In this document: in pieces, positions 24,801-35,289 of the stretch | Layout of the letters: every line of letters starts with the position of its first letter | How positions within the stretch are numbered: the first letter of the stretch is position 1 | Assembly: GCA_035582835.1 (NCBI GenBank) | Contig: JAYKAV010000431.1 | Span: forward strand, 19,662 to 83,661 | Direction: 5' to 3' | Source: Phoebastria nigripes | Lineage: Eukaryota > Chordata > Aves > Procellariiformes > Diomedeidae | Length of the DNA stretch: 64,000 nucleotides | Notes under the pieces: model-generated | Database searches by the model: none | Told to the model about the DNA's origin: nothing | Seen by the model: the letters and a program-made list of their open reading frames with translations, nothing else | Translations under genes and position numbers: made by a program

Positions 24801-27800
24801 TCAGAACTCGTGCCAAGCCCTGTTATGCTGATTAATATGAGGATTTGTAATTGACTAGTCAGTGACAGGACCTAGGACTCAGAGGTGCAGCCAGCAGAAA
24901 CCTTAGTGTCTGCTGGCTAGTAAAGTACTGTAGCAATACTGAGAGGCAAAGTCCTGGCCTTAAGTCCACAGATTCCAAGTTTTGAAAAGCTCTTTGAGTT
25001 CTAATCTTCACAGTTTGTTGAGGCCGCATTTTTATATGGTAATTCCTGGCTGAGCTGCAGCACTTCATTCGGTGACTAAAAAAAACATTAAACACTTAGA
25101 TGGCTCTACTAATCCTGATTTTTAGTAATCATCTGTGTTTCCAAAACACTAACTTATTTCTGTAACATAGTTTCAAGGAGATGTTCTCAATATTTGCCTT
25201 TCCATGCTGGATCGAAGCTTAAACTATCGTCAGGATCCTGCCACAGATGTATCTCACCGAAATGACCCCAAATATCTGGGCCGTGTTCTCAGTGCAATGG
25301 TAAGTAACATGTTCAAAAAGTCCAAACTACTAACTGTTCTTTTAAAGTAGTTAGTGAAAGTAAGTATGAAGACACTTCTCAGAAAATTTTAGGCCACTGT
25401 TTGTATGCACCAGAAATGCGGGCCAGAGAAACAGTTAGGTGTTCGTCTGATCTGAGCCTGCTAGATTTATCTCATCTGTGGTACTTCTGGTACTTACCAC
25501 TTTGATATCCAGTAGTCAGACTGAAAGTATAAGACAGGGTGGTATACTGAGGGACTAGTCCCTTGGAGGTCTTTAGGCCNACCTCCCATTTGAAGTGGAA
25601 CTACAGTGGTACTAGATCAGCTCAGCCATGGATTTGTCAGGCTGCCTTGAAAATCTCCAAGGATGGAGGTTTCATGGCCTCTCTGGGTGACCGGTCCAGA
25701 GCTGCACTACCCTCTTAGTGAAGAATTTTTCTCTTATGTCAAATATGATTTTCCCAAGCTACAACTTTCTGCTCTTGCCTCTTGTTATATAACCTGCCAG
25801 AACAGAGAAAAGTTGGACTCTGACAACTTAGTGTGTTCTATTCAAGTAGTTGTAAGCTGCTATTACATTCCCCTTATCGCCTTCTTAACCAGACCGAACT
25901 AGCCCAGTGCTCTCAACTTCTCCTTGTAGATTGTGTGCTCCAGGGCCCCTGACGATCTTGGTAGCCCTCGCTCCTGGGCCCTCTTCAGTGTCTCAAAATC
26001 CCCTTGAACTGAGGGACCCGAAACTGGAGACAGGATTCCTGGCACAGCCTCGCTAGGGATAATTAAAGGGGGTTAACAGCTTCCCTCAATCTCCTGGTCA
26101 CACTTATCCCACGTAGCCTAGTGTGGGCTTTCCCTTTATGATGAGAGAGCACTGTTGGCTCAAATTCAATCTGGCATTTGCTGTAACTCCCAGGCCCTTT
26201 CAGACGGGCTGCCACTCAGCCAGCTGCTTCCCAGCCTGTACCAATGCATGGGGTTATTCTACCCCAAGTTCTGAAATCTACGCCTTTTCTTCCTGAAGTT
26301 CATGAGGTTTCTATTGGCACAGTACCCAAGAGTTTCAAGGTGACTGTGCCCCATTTGTTGTGTCAGCCNCTTCCCCTAATTTAATGTAACTTCGCTGAGG
26401 GCTCACTACATCATGATCCAGGCACATTCTGAAAGCTTAGCTGCATGATATGCTTTGATGATGCCATACAATCATACAGTGGTAAAGTTGCCACCTCATG
26501 TCAGGAAGGTTCACTGAAAACTGGTGTTTGCCTTCTTGCCTTGTGCTACTGTACTTGGGTGAGAGAAACAGTGATTAAATGCTCTCAATTTCTTGAGAGG
26601 ACACATATTTCATTTCCCTGAAAAGATAAGGCTTCTTCCTGAAGGCCAGCTGCATGAAGCAGCGACTTTTGTCCACTAAAATGTCATTCAAGGCTTTTCT
26701 CCTGCCTGCTCCCCTACCGCTACTACATCTGTTGTAACCTCTTAATTTATCTCATCATAAATTTAGTGAATATTTTTACAGGTCAATGCCAATGATGACC
26801 ATGGGGTGCTGCTAGGAAACTGGAGTGGAAATTATGAGGGTGGGAAAAGTCCAAGCAGCTGGACTGGAAGTGGTGAAATCCTGCAAAACTGGAAGAAATC
26901 AGGATTCAAACCTGTTAGATATGGACAATGTTGGGTTTTTGCAGCGGTATTGACTACAGGTATGTTTTATGTCATGCACATAACTGACACTGCACAGATT
27001 CTGTTAAAAGAAGCACTAATAATACTTCCTACATGAAAGTCTTTCAAGACNTTACTATGTTATATGAAACTTCATATTCCAGAAATACTGCTTTCTGACT
27101 ATGGTTTTCTATTTGCTTTTTAGTGCTTAGATGTCTGGGGATTCCCACTCGTACAATTACAAACTTCAGCTCTGCCCACGATGCAGATGGAAATCTGCGT
27201 GTGGATGAGTTTTATGATGCCGCTGGAAATCATTTGGACAGGGCAGCTGACAGCATATGGTAAGGCTCTACGATATTTAATAGTAGGACCTATCAACGCC
27301 TATAGAGTCTTCAGGTGCAGAGTATAGATTCTAATGACAAATGCTTTGTTACCTTCTCAAAAATTGCCTTAAAGACAACTACGCGCACACACACACACAG
27401 AATCAATAAAAAAATACTACAAAATACTACTACAAAACTTGGTGTTTTCACTCTTTCTCAGTTAAACAGAGAATTGTGACATGAGTTACAACAGCTAATT
27501 GAAGCCAGGGCAGGCAAAGTTACAGTTATGATGCCACAGATGACTGAAAATTTGTGATATTACACTGGAAATATCGAACAGTGGGACTTGACTTAGTTTG
27601 GAACTATTTTTCAAAAACAGTTCATGTTAAACTGTANAAGTCCAACAGAACCAGCTTCCCTGCCAAGTGACATCATTTGCAGTGAAAATAATGTAATTAT
27701 TGCCACTATTAAGCATCAAATGCAATTCAAACAAGCTTGCATTCAGCAAAGAACAGGTGCAGTCCCTCACTTTTTGCCTTGTTTACTCCCTTGCTTGTTC

Positions 27801-30800
27801 TGGACCCATTCTAAATATAAGTGATAAGTATAACTGTAGCATTGTGCTAGAAGGAAAACAGCTAAAACTAAGGAAGTGCACATGCTCAGAACTTTTGGAG
27901 AAAAACAAGCGCAAGACATTTTGTATAATTTTACAAATTTGCTTTCTGCCCTTGAACATTTANGTCTGTTCCACAATGCAATTTTCAGCTCCTATCTAGT
28001 TAATATAGTCAGGATCAGAGTGGAAGTGGTCAGTCTCAGATAAGAACCTATGCAAATTAAGGCATTTAATACATTTAACTAAGATGGCTGATTAATGGAT
28101 GTGAACAGGAATTTAGAAACACATACTAGTAGCTTACTTTGTTCATTCTTGCACATAGGAATTTCCATGTCTGGAATGAAAGCTGGTTTTCCCGCAGCGA
28201 CTTGGGCCCTTCATACAGTGGATGGCAAGTTCTGGATGCAACTCCCCAAGAAGAAAGTGGAGGTACACAGATTTTATTTCAGGAGTAATGTTGAAAAATT
28301 ATAAAGTCAGTCACTTTCAGAGAGAAGAAAAAAAAAAAATGTAAAACCATTGTAAAAGTAATTTCTCATCCTGCTCAGAAATAGAGTGGCAGAAGAGAAT
28401 ACTTTTATCTATTGCATTAGAAAAGCCTCACATCATCTGTGGATGCCAAGAAACAAACTAGACTTCTAGGAGCAGTCTTTCACAGCAATTCCTATATTTC
28501 CAATGTAGGTAACCAGAGCTATTGAAAATCAAGGGATAATATAAAATAAATCAAGTGTACCTTCAGAATAAACACAAGATACATTGATGATTGGCCTGGT
28601 ATGAGGGTCTATGCGGATGAAAGGGCTAGAATGCGACAACAGCACTGGGCAATTCAGGAGTCATTGATAAATATCTGTCTAGTAATCTGCTTTCTGTCAA
28701 AGAGTTGATTAGGTCTAAATTATTTTTTCTTGATGCCNTAGGAATTTATCAGTGTGGTCCTGCCTCACGGAACGCCATCAAAGAAGGAGATGTAGATCTG
28801 GACTACGACTGCCCATTTGTATTTGCAGAAGTGAATGCAGACTGTATGTACTGGAATTATGAGCCCGCAACTGGAAAGAAAACATTAATATTCTCTAAGT
28901 CTACCGTAATTGGCCAATTCATCAGCACAAAGGCAGTTGGTAGAGATGATCGTGTAGATGTCACCAATGATTATAAATATGAAGAAGGTAAATAAAAACA
29001 CTGGTGCTTCCCGTTACCTAGCTGCTTCATTCCCAAACGTATATAAACTTTAGGCTAGGAGTCTCTTAGTGGGCAATTTTCGGCATCTATAAGGTAGGAG
29101 CAAAATTTATACTCGGTTTATTCAGTTCTAACAGAAAAGGGAAGAGAAGGTAAAGGGTAAAAAAATACCGCCTTGCCCTTTCTGATATGCAGCTGCTTTG
29201 TGGGACCTAAATAAGGCAAGTCCAAATATCTCTGAGTAAAGCATTCACTGTTCCGCCTGCCTATTGCTAATGTGTACTGACTGCCTCTGCTTTGTGAGAA
29301 TTAGGCTACAGCTCAGTACTTTGACAGCAGGATGAAAGGCCTATTACAGAAACCTAAGCTAAATCAGCACTTAGGCCCAGGAAAAGCAACTCTTTCAAAG
29401 GGTCAAACAGCATGTAAACTTGTCAGACCTTTGGGTTTGATAGTGCAGAAAAAAAATTACAATCATGAACTGAATTTGCAAGTGCAAAGAATGAACACTG
29501 CTATTGGAAATATATGTCAAAAGGGTGAAAAACATGATAAAGCAGAGCCCAAATAACTAGCTTCCATTGTGTACTGGCACTGGCTGGGATGGAGTTAACT
29601 TTCTTCATAGCTGCCCCGCTAAAAGNATTGATAACACACCAGTGTTTTGGCTATTGCTGAACAGTACTTGCAGAGTGTCAAGGCTTTCTCTCTCCTTTCC
29701 CCTTCCCTCCATGCCACAGGGAGTAGGCTGTGGGTGGGCAAGAGGCTGGGAGGAGACCCAGCCAGGACAGCTGACCCAAACTGACCAAAGGTATATTCCA
29801 CGCCNTATGACTTGGTGCTCCATAATAAAAGCTCAGCAAAAGGCAGAGGAAACAGGGGGATGCGTTCATGGTTATGGCATTTGTATTCCCAAGCAACCGT
29901 TACGTGTGTTGAGGCCTTGCTTTCCAGGAAGTGGCTGGACATCTGCCTNCCGATGTGGAGTAGTGAATGTATTCCTCTCTTTGCTACGCTTGTGTGCAGN
30001 TTTTGCTTTCTCTGTTAAACTGTCATTATCTCGATCCACGAGTCTTCTCGCCTTCCTTCTGTTTTCTCCCCATCCTGCAGGAATGGGGAGTGAATGAGAG
30101 GCTGGGTGGATGTTTGGCTGCTAGCCAGAGTCAACCCACCACACGGTGCCATCAGCCTTCCTATTAGGGGCCTTTTCTATATTAGCAAATAAGAATTTAC
30201 ATTTCTAAATANTACAACCATGAAAAGGGATAGAAATGGGAAGAGTGAGAAAGTTTGGACTTAAGATTTTGTGTTACAAAAAAAATGCTATTAGAGGGGC
30301 AGTGACATTACTGACTGCAGATCCAGAAAATCAGGTGTGGCTGTGGAAAACACAGGCTCTGTTCATCTGTAAGTACAGACACTATGTTCTGCTGGCTTGT
30401 CTCTAGCAGTCATGTAAAATAAGAGATGCATGTTAAGATGTTGAGAATAATTTTCATGGTTCTCTCTGACAGGCTCTACAAAAGAAAGAGATATTTTTAA
30501 AAAAGCCCGTAAGAAGCTGGGACTTGAGGATAAATTTGATCCTACAGCACCGACACCACAGGAAATTGATCAAAAGCCTGACATCTCAGGGAAGTTCAAG
30601 GTGGCTGGCCCTTTAGAAGTTGGCAAAGATCTCAATCTAATTCTGGTTCTTGCAAACTTACAGTCTGATGCTAAGACTGTTCGTGTAAATATGACTGCTT
30701 GGAGCACTGTGTACACTAGAAGACCAGTTCATGAGATCTGGAAGGACTCCGTATCTGTCACTCTGTCTCCTAAGGAAGGTAATTTTTCAAATAACTTCTA

Positions 30801-33800
30801 ATCGTAATTGTATAATTGTTTTATCAGTAAATGGTCATTAGGAACTGGTCACTTGGGGGAAAAAGCTCTAACAAACTGCAATCTTAAATTTCTATGCCGA
30901 AAAGGCTGAAAAAAAAAATTACATTGCACTTATAAACATATTAAAGAGGCATGTTTCACACCATCATTTCCTTAAGTACTATTCACATTTGGAAAATGTA
31001 TCTCAGGAGTGAAAAGAAGATGGTGAGTAAAGATGAAGTTTCATTTAACAAAATTTGCATAAAAAAAGATAAGGACAACATAAAAGCACAGAAATCAACT
31101 CCATCTAAATGTGTTCTGGTCAATTACGAGGGGCCTTACTGAAAGGTAGCAGGACATGGCTAACAGCAGAAACAAGAAACCTGATCCATTAGCACATTAG
31201 AATGGAATTAAAGTGTGAGGAATAGAAATAGCTGAAATAGCCTGCTAAGCTCCACAGAAAAGAAAGTTTGTGTCGAAGAATTGTTGAGGAATAAAGGACC
31301 TCAGATTTTTTAATTTTTTTTTTTCAGATGGAGTTTGATAACCTTATGGAAGAAATTCTCTACCTAAATATGAGTATTGTTGGAAAGATGAAATTAAGTT
31401 ACCGTTAGGAGTTTGGGATAATAGATATATCAGCATCTCTAAAGTGAACTGAAAGATCATTGATTCACAACTGATACTATATTGTATTAATCTTAGGCTT
31501 CGAGTCACTAGTGAGAAGCAGAAATAATATTTCATTTCTTTAATATGTAATTTGACTTCTGGAGTTGGGATCTATCAGCTTCCTCTAAAGCATTAGGAAT
31601 TGGACTCTCGGTGAAGACAGAGTTTATATGCCTAATGGCATTACAGTCATGCAGGCACCTTGTGGTGTCTTGTGCTCACACAGGCTGTGTTAAACCAGTG
31701 GCTGAATTTACAGTCAGCAGGGAGGTTTTTCCCCAGATCTGATGGCAGGGACCACCTGAAGAGATTTTTGCCCTCTTCTGGAGATATGCTCTGTTTGCTA
31801 GTATTTGTAGTTAACAAATCTGTTGCTACTGGAGGAATCTAGGAAATTCACATTGCCCCCATTTTCTTGCTTACTTTTGTGGGACTTTGCATTGGTGACT
31901 TATCATCTTTTCTTGNGTTTTTCATCTGCTGTATACTGCTGGAAAGTACTTTGTGGCTCACAGTGTTTGCATGCAGCATAGCTACTCTACAGTTCTTCTG
32001 AACTTGATGTTTATTGTACGAATGGCCAAAAATGTGGAATTGCCTGGATTCAGAGACAGAGGAGATCCCTTCCCATCCTGTATTCCTTGATTTGAATTAC
32101 AGCATGGAAACTACTGTAAAAGCACATGATAATAAAAAGCAGATAGGGCTAGGAAAGATAAAAGAAATGTAAAGACGTCATTCAGCATATCACGAGCAAA
32201 TAGGATGATGAGGCTTATCAGAGCATGTCCCATAACAAATGGAGTGGCACTGGTAAACTCCTTGAACTCCAGCTGTCTTANCTTTCAGAGCAATAGGGAG
32301 GAAAACAAGCCAGGCAATATGGTAGTAGGGAATGTAGGAGAGAGAACATTGAAGAAATCTCTCTCTCTATAGCAAACTGATAGATTTGCATGAAATGAGT
32401 TTGGCAGTGATGGCTGAAGGCGTTCCTAGTCCCAGACACAGCATAAAAGGAAAATACTAATGTTAGGTATGAAACTCTGTGGGCTTATAAGAGTCTATCA
32501 ATTCCTTTTTTTTTTTTCTTCTTCCAGAGAAACAATTTCCCATTAAGATACCATATCCTGAATATCAACAGCAGTTAACTACAGACAACACGATCCAGGT
32601 AACAGCTTTATGTCATGTAGAAGGTGGGATTCAAGTGCTAGTGCAAAGAGACATCACCCTGGACAATCCTGCCATTGACATACAGGTAAATTGCTGTCCC
32701 TTTGCTCTAATTGCAGTGGCAGAGAAAGGGGAAAATGAGCTCTTATAAGCACTTTATTCCCCGAAAGACATGTTCTGCTCACATTCTGCCATGGTCCATC
32801 ATAGCATCTCATAATATCTCCTCTTCTGATGACTGAGAATGCTCTGATAGAAAACTGAGAACCTGGCTTTTCAAGTGTTTTTCTTTGCACAGGTACTTGG
32901 TGAAGCAAAAGTGAATAAAGAAGTGGACGTGGAAGTGATATTTACTAATCCTATTGATATGGAAGTGATGGACTGTGTGCTGCAGGTAGAAGGCAACGAC
33001 CTGCTCAGAGGAATCCTTGAGATAGAGTAAGTATGAGAAATGCCTCCNTCCTGCTATTAAAGATACATGAGCAAGAACGTAGGCATGGATGACTTGGAAC
33101 CGAACAGTGGGATAAGACAGCATTTTCTTCTTGCTGTAACTTGGGAGGCCAGTCAATGTAACATCTCGTAATGAAGCACCCAGCTTTGAACCAGCTCTTC
33201 ATCTAAGCGAGCCTTTGGCTCCATAGTTTGGGAGGTCAAATAATTGCTGTCATAACTGGACAGAACTTGTTTTCCTGCCTATCTAGCAGGACCCCACAGT
33301 TCCAGCAAAAAATACATGCTTACCCATGTAGTAAATTTTGCTGAGGCTGTGTATGCTGCTATAGGCCAGACAGGTTGAACCTTCTTGTTCTGATCATAGG
33401 GCCAACAATAGGATACATGACTGTTTCTGTCCATACTATACCCAAAGTATAGCATATATTAACCAGGATTTTTTTTTTTCACTTTATTAAATGGACTGCA
33501 TGTGCCAATCTGGGTGTTCAGCCTTTTAAACAACTTGCATTTACATCAAACAGATAGACATACAGGTAAAAAGCACATGCACCAGTGTCCCAGCTTTGGG
33601 ATCAAAAATGAACACAGATTGTTTAGACACAGGTTGTGATCTCAAAGGGTGGTACCTCTGAAAAGTAGAATCCCACGTATGCTCCATGCATAGCTATTCC
33701 AGACACAATAAATCATGACTAAGGAGGATAGCTTTTAAAGAACAGACTAAACCATGACCAGCAGCTACTCCTTAGATGATTGCATTTACTTTACTAAGGC

Positions 33801-35114
33801 CTGGAACTTGGACACAGCTGAAATCCATGAGGCAGGCAGGAAGAGAATAGGAAAAATGGTGAATATTACAAGAAAGGTTTGGGTTGGGTTGGGTTTTTTA
33901 ATTAAAAAAAAAAGTTTTAAGTACAGGCACACTGATTTTCAAGCTCTGCTTTCAGAACTCTATAAAATAATTATGTTAGGAGATTAATAAACAGAGTGAA
34001 GAAACTATTAGATGGTGTTGAGATGGTGAATGAGAAGAGTGGAATAAAATAGGTTCCTTTTACTATAGATCCCAGGTTCCTATTTTTATGCTTTGATAAT
34101 TTGGTATCTTGTCTTGCTCTTTTTCCTTCAGTATTTCACAACTGAAACAGAAATGTTAAATTTTCAGTCTGTCCCCCACTTCGTACATATACAAAATTGC
34201 ACCTAAATGACACAATTTGACACATTTGACAAATGCAGTTATTTCTAAAAAATACCTGGGATATGGCAGTGTGCTCTTTAACTGCATACACACACAGAGA
34301 GACAAACACAAACAAACAAACATACACAGCAACTTAACATTGCCATTTGTGCTTGAGCAACTAGGAATGGTCTATCCCATAATTTATAAGCTCTCCTGAG
34401 GTAATTCAGCAACCTCTTGTTGTCTATCACATACAACTTTATCCTCAGGCAAGACAAGACAATATGACAGGGTAAGACTGTTTGGAAAAACCAGAAACCT
34501 AAGTTTCCAAGAATTATAAAATATACTGGTTTAAAACATTTTAACTTCCACTCAGAAATTCCAGCTGTGTAAACACTGAGGTTTTCTTGGTGCTATAATC
34601 TATTCTAATTCAGGAGTTTGTATTAACATTCTTCATGGTCTCAGATTATTCTTTTTTAATAATTCAGTGACATGTTTTACATCCTCTGTTCTGCATGAAG
34701 TTTTATCTCATATGATACTAGTATGTCCCCCTTTGTGTGCTTATCTGGGTCACTGCAAAATGTATTTGTGAGAGACCTTAATGCATGGGTTTGAGTATTT
34801 AAATACGTATCAGATAGCCAAGTCCTGTATGGTCTTTTCATGGCCATGACTACACTGAACTGATAGGAATTCTTACTTAAGATGGGAGATGGTTAGTGAA
34901 GAAACTCAAGCATGATGCATAAGCCTGTTTTCAGCTTATATTTTTCCCTTTGTTTTCTATTTTTAGCGTACCACCACTGAAAGCCAGTGAGAAATCCAGT
35001 ACAAAGTTTAAACTCATCCCTTTTGAGACGGGTCCCAAACATCTAGTTGTTAATTTCTCCTGTGATAAGTTTGCAGATATCAAGACCTTTAAGATGGTAA
35101 ATGTGATTGACTAA
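15847..35114 (+). CDS. TGM3: Transglutaminase 3 (protein-glutamine gamma-glutamyltransferase E), 13 coding exons
   Basis: Joined exons: 15847-15853, 23264-23431, 23734-23976, 24548-24666, 25171-25299, 26782-26959, 27124-27259, 28159-28262, 28742-28987, 30473-30778, 32528-32685, 32893-33026, 34967-35114. All introns are GT/AG and phases join without a break, giving 691 codons (human TGM3 has 693). Domains: N-terminal beta-sandwich (about 1-135), catalytic core (about 140-460), two C-terminal beta-barrels (about 480-691). The active site reads C272 (in Tyr-Gly-Gln-Cys-Trp), H330 and D353, with the oxyanion Trp at W236, numbered as in human TGM3. Calcium ligands N224, N226, D228, D301, D303, N305, D324, N393, S415, E443 and E448 are present, but position 307, Ser in human TGM3, is Arg. 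There is no signal peptide, as expected for a cytosolic cross-linking enzyme of cornifying epithelium. Introns are 160 bp to 7.4 kb. Orthology to TGM3 rather than a lineage-specific paralogue is inferred from numbering and motifs. Confidence 0.9.
15860..15884 (+). repeat. A25 homopolymer next to the exon 1 donor
   Basis: An uninterrupted A run starts six bases into TGM3 intron 1, directly after the GTAAGT donor. It is likely to be length-polymorphic. Confidence 0.8.
15885..23263. other. TGM3 intron 1, no further exon recognised
   Basis: About 7.4 kb of AT-rich sequence with homopolymers and no recognised repeat family or coding exon on either strand. A large first intron may hold enhancers, but none can be called here. 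Confidence 0.5.
23264..23431 (+). CDS. TGM3: TGM3 coding exon 2
   Basis: Residues 3-58. Contains His-His-Thr-Ser-Lys-Phe-Ser-Ser and the Arg-Arg-Gly-Gln-Ala-Phe block of the N-terminal beta-sandwich. It is 168 nt, two codons shorter than the equivalent exon of the two downstream genes. Phase 1 at both ends. Confidence 0.92.
23734..23976 (+). CDS. TGM3: TGM3 coding exon 3
   Basis: Residues 59-139, the rest of the beta-sandwich, including [11 protein letters not shown] and Val-Leu-Leu-Phe-Asn-Pro-Trp. 243 nt, phase 1 at both ends. Confidence 0.93.
24548..24666 (+). CDS. TGM3: TGM3 coding exon 4
   Basis: Residues 140-179. Begins Asp-Asp-Val-Phe-Met and ends Trp-Asn-Phe-Gly-Gln, linking the sandwich to the catalytic core. 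119 nt, phase 1 to phase 0. Confidence 0.94.
25171..25299 (+). CDS. TGM3: TGM3 coding exon 5
   Basis: Residues 180-222, with Leu-Asp-Arg-Ser-Leu-Asn-Tyr-Arg and Asn-Asp-Pro-Lys-Tyr-Leu-Gly-Arg. The end supplies the Ala of the first calcium site. 129 nt, phase 0 at both ends. Confidence 0.94.
25565..26420 (-). mobile_element. CR1 LINE fragment, antisense, in TGM3 intron 5
   Basis: The plus strand shows the antisense of a CR1 3' region: CTCCAGGGCCC…CTTGGTAGCCCTC, CTTGAACTGAGGGACCCGAA, CTGTACCAATGCATGGGGTT and AAGTTCATGAGGTTTC in the order known from avian CR1. Diverged and 5' truncated; limits approximate. Confidence 0.8.
26782..26959 (+). CDS. TGM3: TGM3 coding exon 6 (catalytic cysteine)
   Basis: Residues 223-281. 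Carries the first calcium loop (Asn-Ala-Asn-Asp-Asp), W236 and the nucleophile C272 in Arg-Tyr-Gly-Gln-Cys-Trp-Val-Phe-Ala. 178 nt, phase 0 to phase 1. Confidence 0.95.
27124..27259 (+). CDS. TGM3: TGM3 coding exon 7 (third calcium site)
   Basis: Residues 282-326. The loop reads [10 protein letters not shown]: D301, D303 and N305 are kept, but position 307 is Arg (codon CGT) where human TGM3 has Ser. D324 is present. 136 nt, ending in phase 2. Confidence 0.94.
28159..28262 (+). CDS. TGM3: TGM3 coding exon 8 (catalytic His and Asp)
   Basis: Residues 327-361. Contains Trp-Asn-Phe-His-Val-Trp-Asn-Glu with H330 and Val-Leu-Asp-Ala-Thr-Pro-Gln-Glu with D353. 104 nt, phase 2 to phase 1. Confidence 0.95.
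28742..28987 (+). CDS. TGM3: TGM3 coding exon 9 (second calcium site)
   Basis: Residues 362-443, with Cys-Gly-Pro-Ala-Ser, Glu-Gly-Asp-Val-Asp-Leu and Ile-Ser-Thr-Lys-Ala-Val. Calcium ligands N393, S415 and E443 are present. One unresolved base lies in the acceptor pyrimidine tract. 246 nt. Confidence 0.94.
29568..30143 (+). mobile_element. Solo LTR in TGM3 intron 9
   Basis: About 576 bp related to the LTR at 2060-2588. Shared blocks include GGATGGAGTTAACTTTCTTC, TTGATAACACACCAGTGTTTT, AGCCAGGACAGCTGACCCAA and the closing CTGTTAAACTGTCATTATCTCGATCC. No flanking internal retroviral sequence is visible, so it is a solo LTR. It lies in sense orientation to the gene. No clear target-site duplication was found. 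Confidence 0.75.
30473..30778 (+). CDS. TGM3: TGM3 coding exon 10 (hinge and first barrel)
   Basis: Residues 444-545. Contains calcium ligand E448, then the linker between core and barrel 1 (about 460-480), where human TGM3 is activated by proteolysis. Barrel 1 begins Ile-Ser-Gly-Lys-Phe-Lys-Val-Ala. The linker here is Asp/Pro/Thr-rich and lacks the human Ser-Ser-Met site. 306 nt. Confidence 0.94.
32528..32685 (+). CDS. TGM3: TGM3 coding exon 11
   Basis: Residues 546-598, completing barrel 1, with Pro-Ile-Lys-Ile-Pro-Tyr and [10 protein letters not shown]. 158 nt, phase 1 to phase 0. Confidence 0.93.
32893..33026 (+). CDS. TGM3: TGM3 coding exon 12
   Basis: Residues 599-642, first part of barrel 2, with Phe-Thr-Asn-Pro-Ile-Asp and Cys-Val-Leu-Gln-Val-Glu-Gly. 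The donor overlaps GAG-TAA-GT, so reading through would hit TAA at once; splicing after GA restores Ile-Asp-Val-Pro. 134 nt, ending in phase 2. Confidence 0.92.
34967..35114 (+). CDS. TGM3: TGM3 coding exon 13 and stop
   Basis: Residues 643-691 and TAA at 35112-35114. Completes barrel 2, with Phe-Ser-Cys-Asp-Lys-Phe-Ala. The end Val-Asn-Val-Ile-Asp matches the short C-terminus of TGM3. Confidence 0.93.
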
Positions 35115-35262
35115 CATGAAGATGTACAATGAATGGTCTGTGTGTGTATAAATTGAACAAAATGTCATAAGAAATCTTGTATAAGAAAACAATGAGAAAA
35201 TTAGCAAAACAAAATCCTCACTTCCTGTGATAAGGGGTTACCAACATCATATCATAATTTTA

Positions 35263-35268
35263 AATAAA
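35263..35268 (+). promoter_or_regulatory. TGM3: Polyadenylation signal of TGM3
   Basis: AATAAA, 149 nt after the stop codon, with a T/GT-rich stretch within 40 nt downstream. This implies a 3' UTR of about 170 nt. Confidence 0.65.
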
Positions 35269-35289
35269 CTGAGGAATAGTTGTTTCTTC

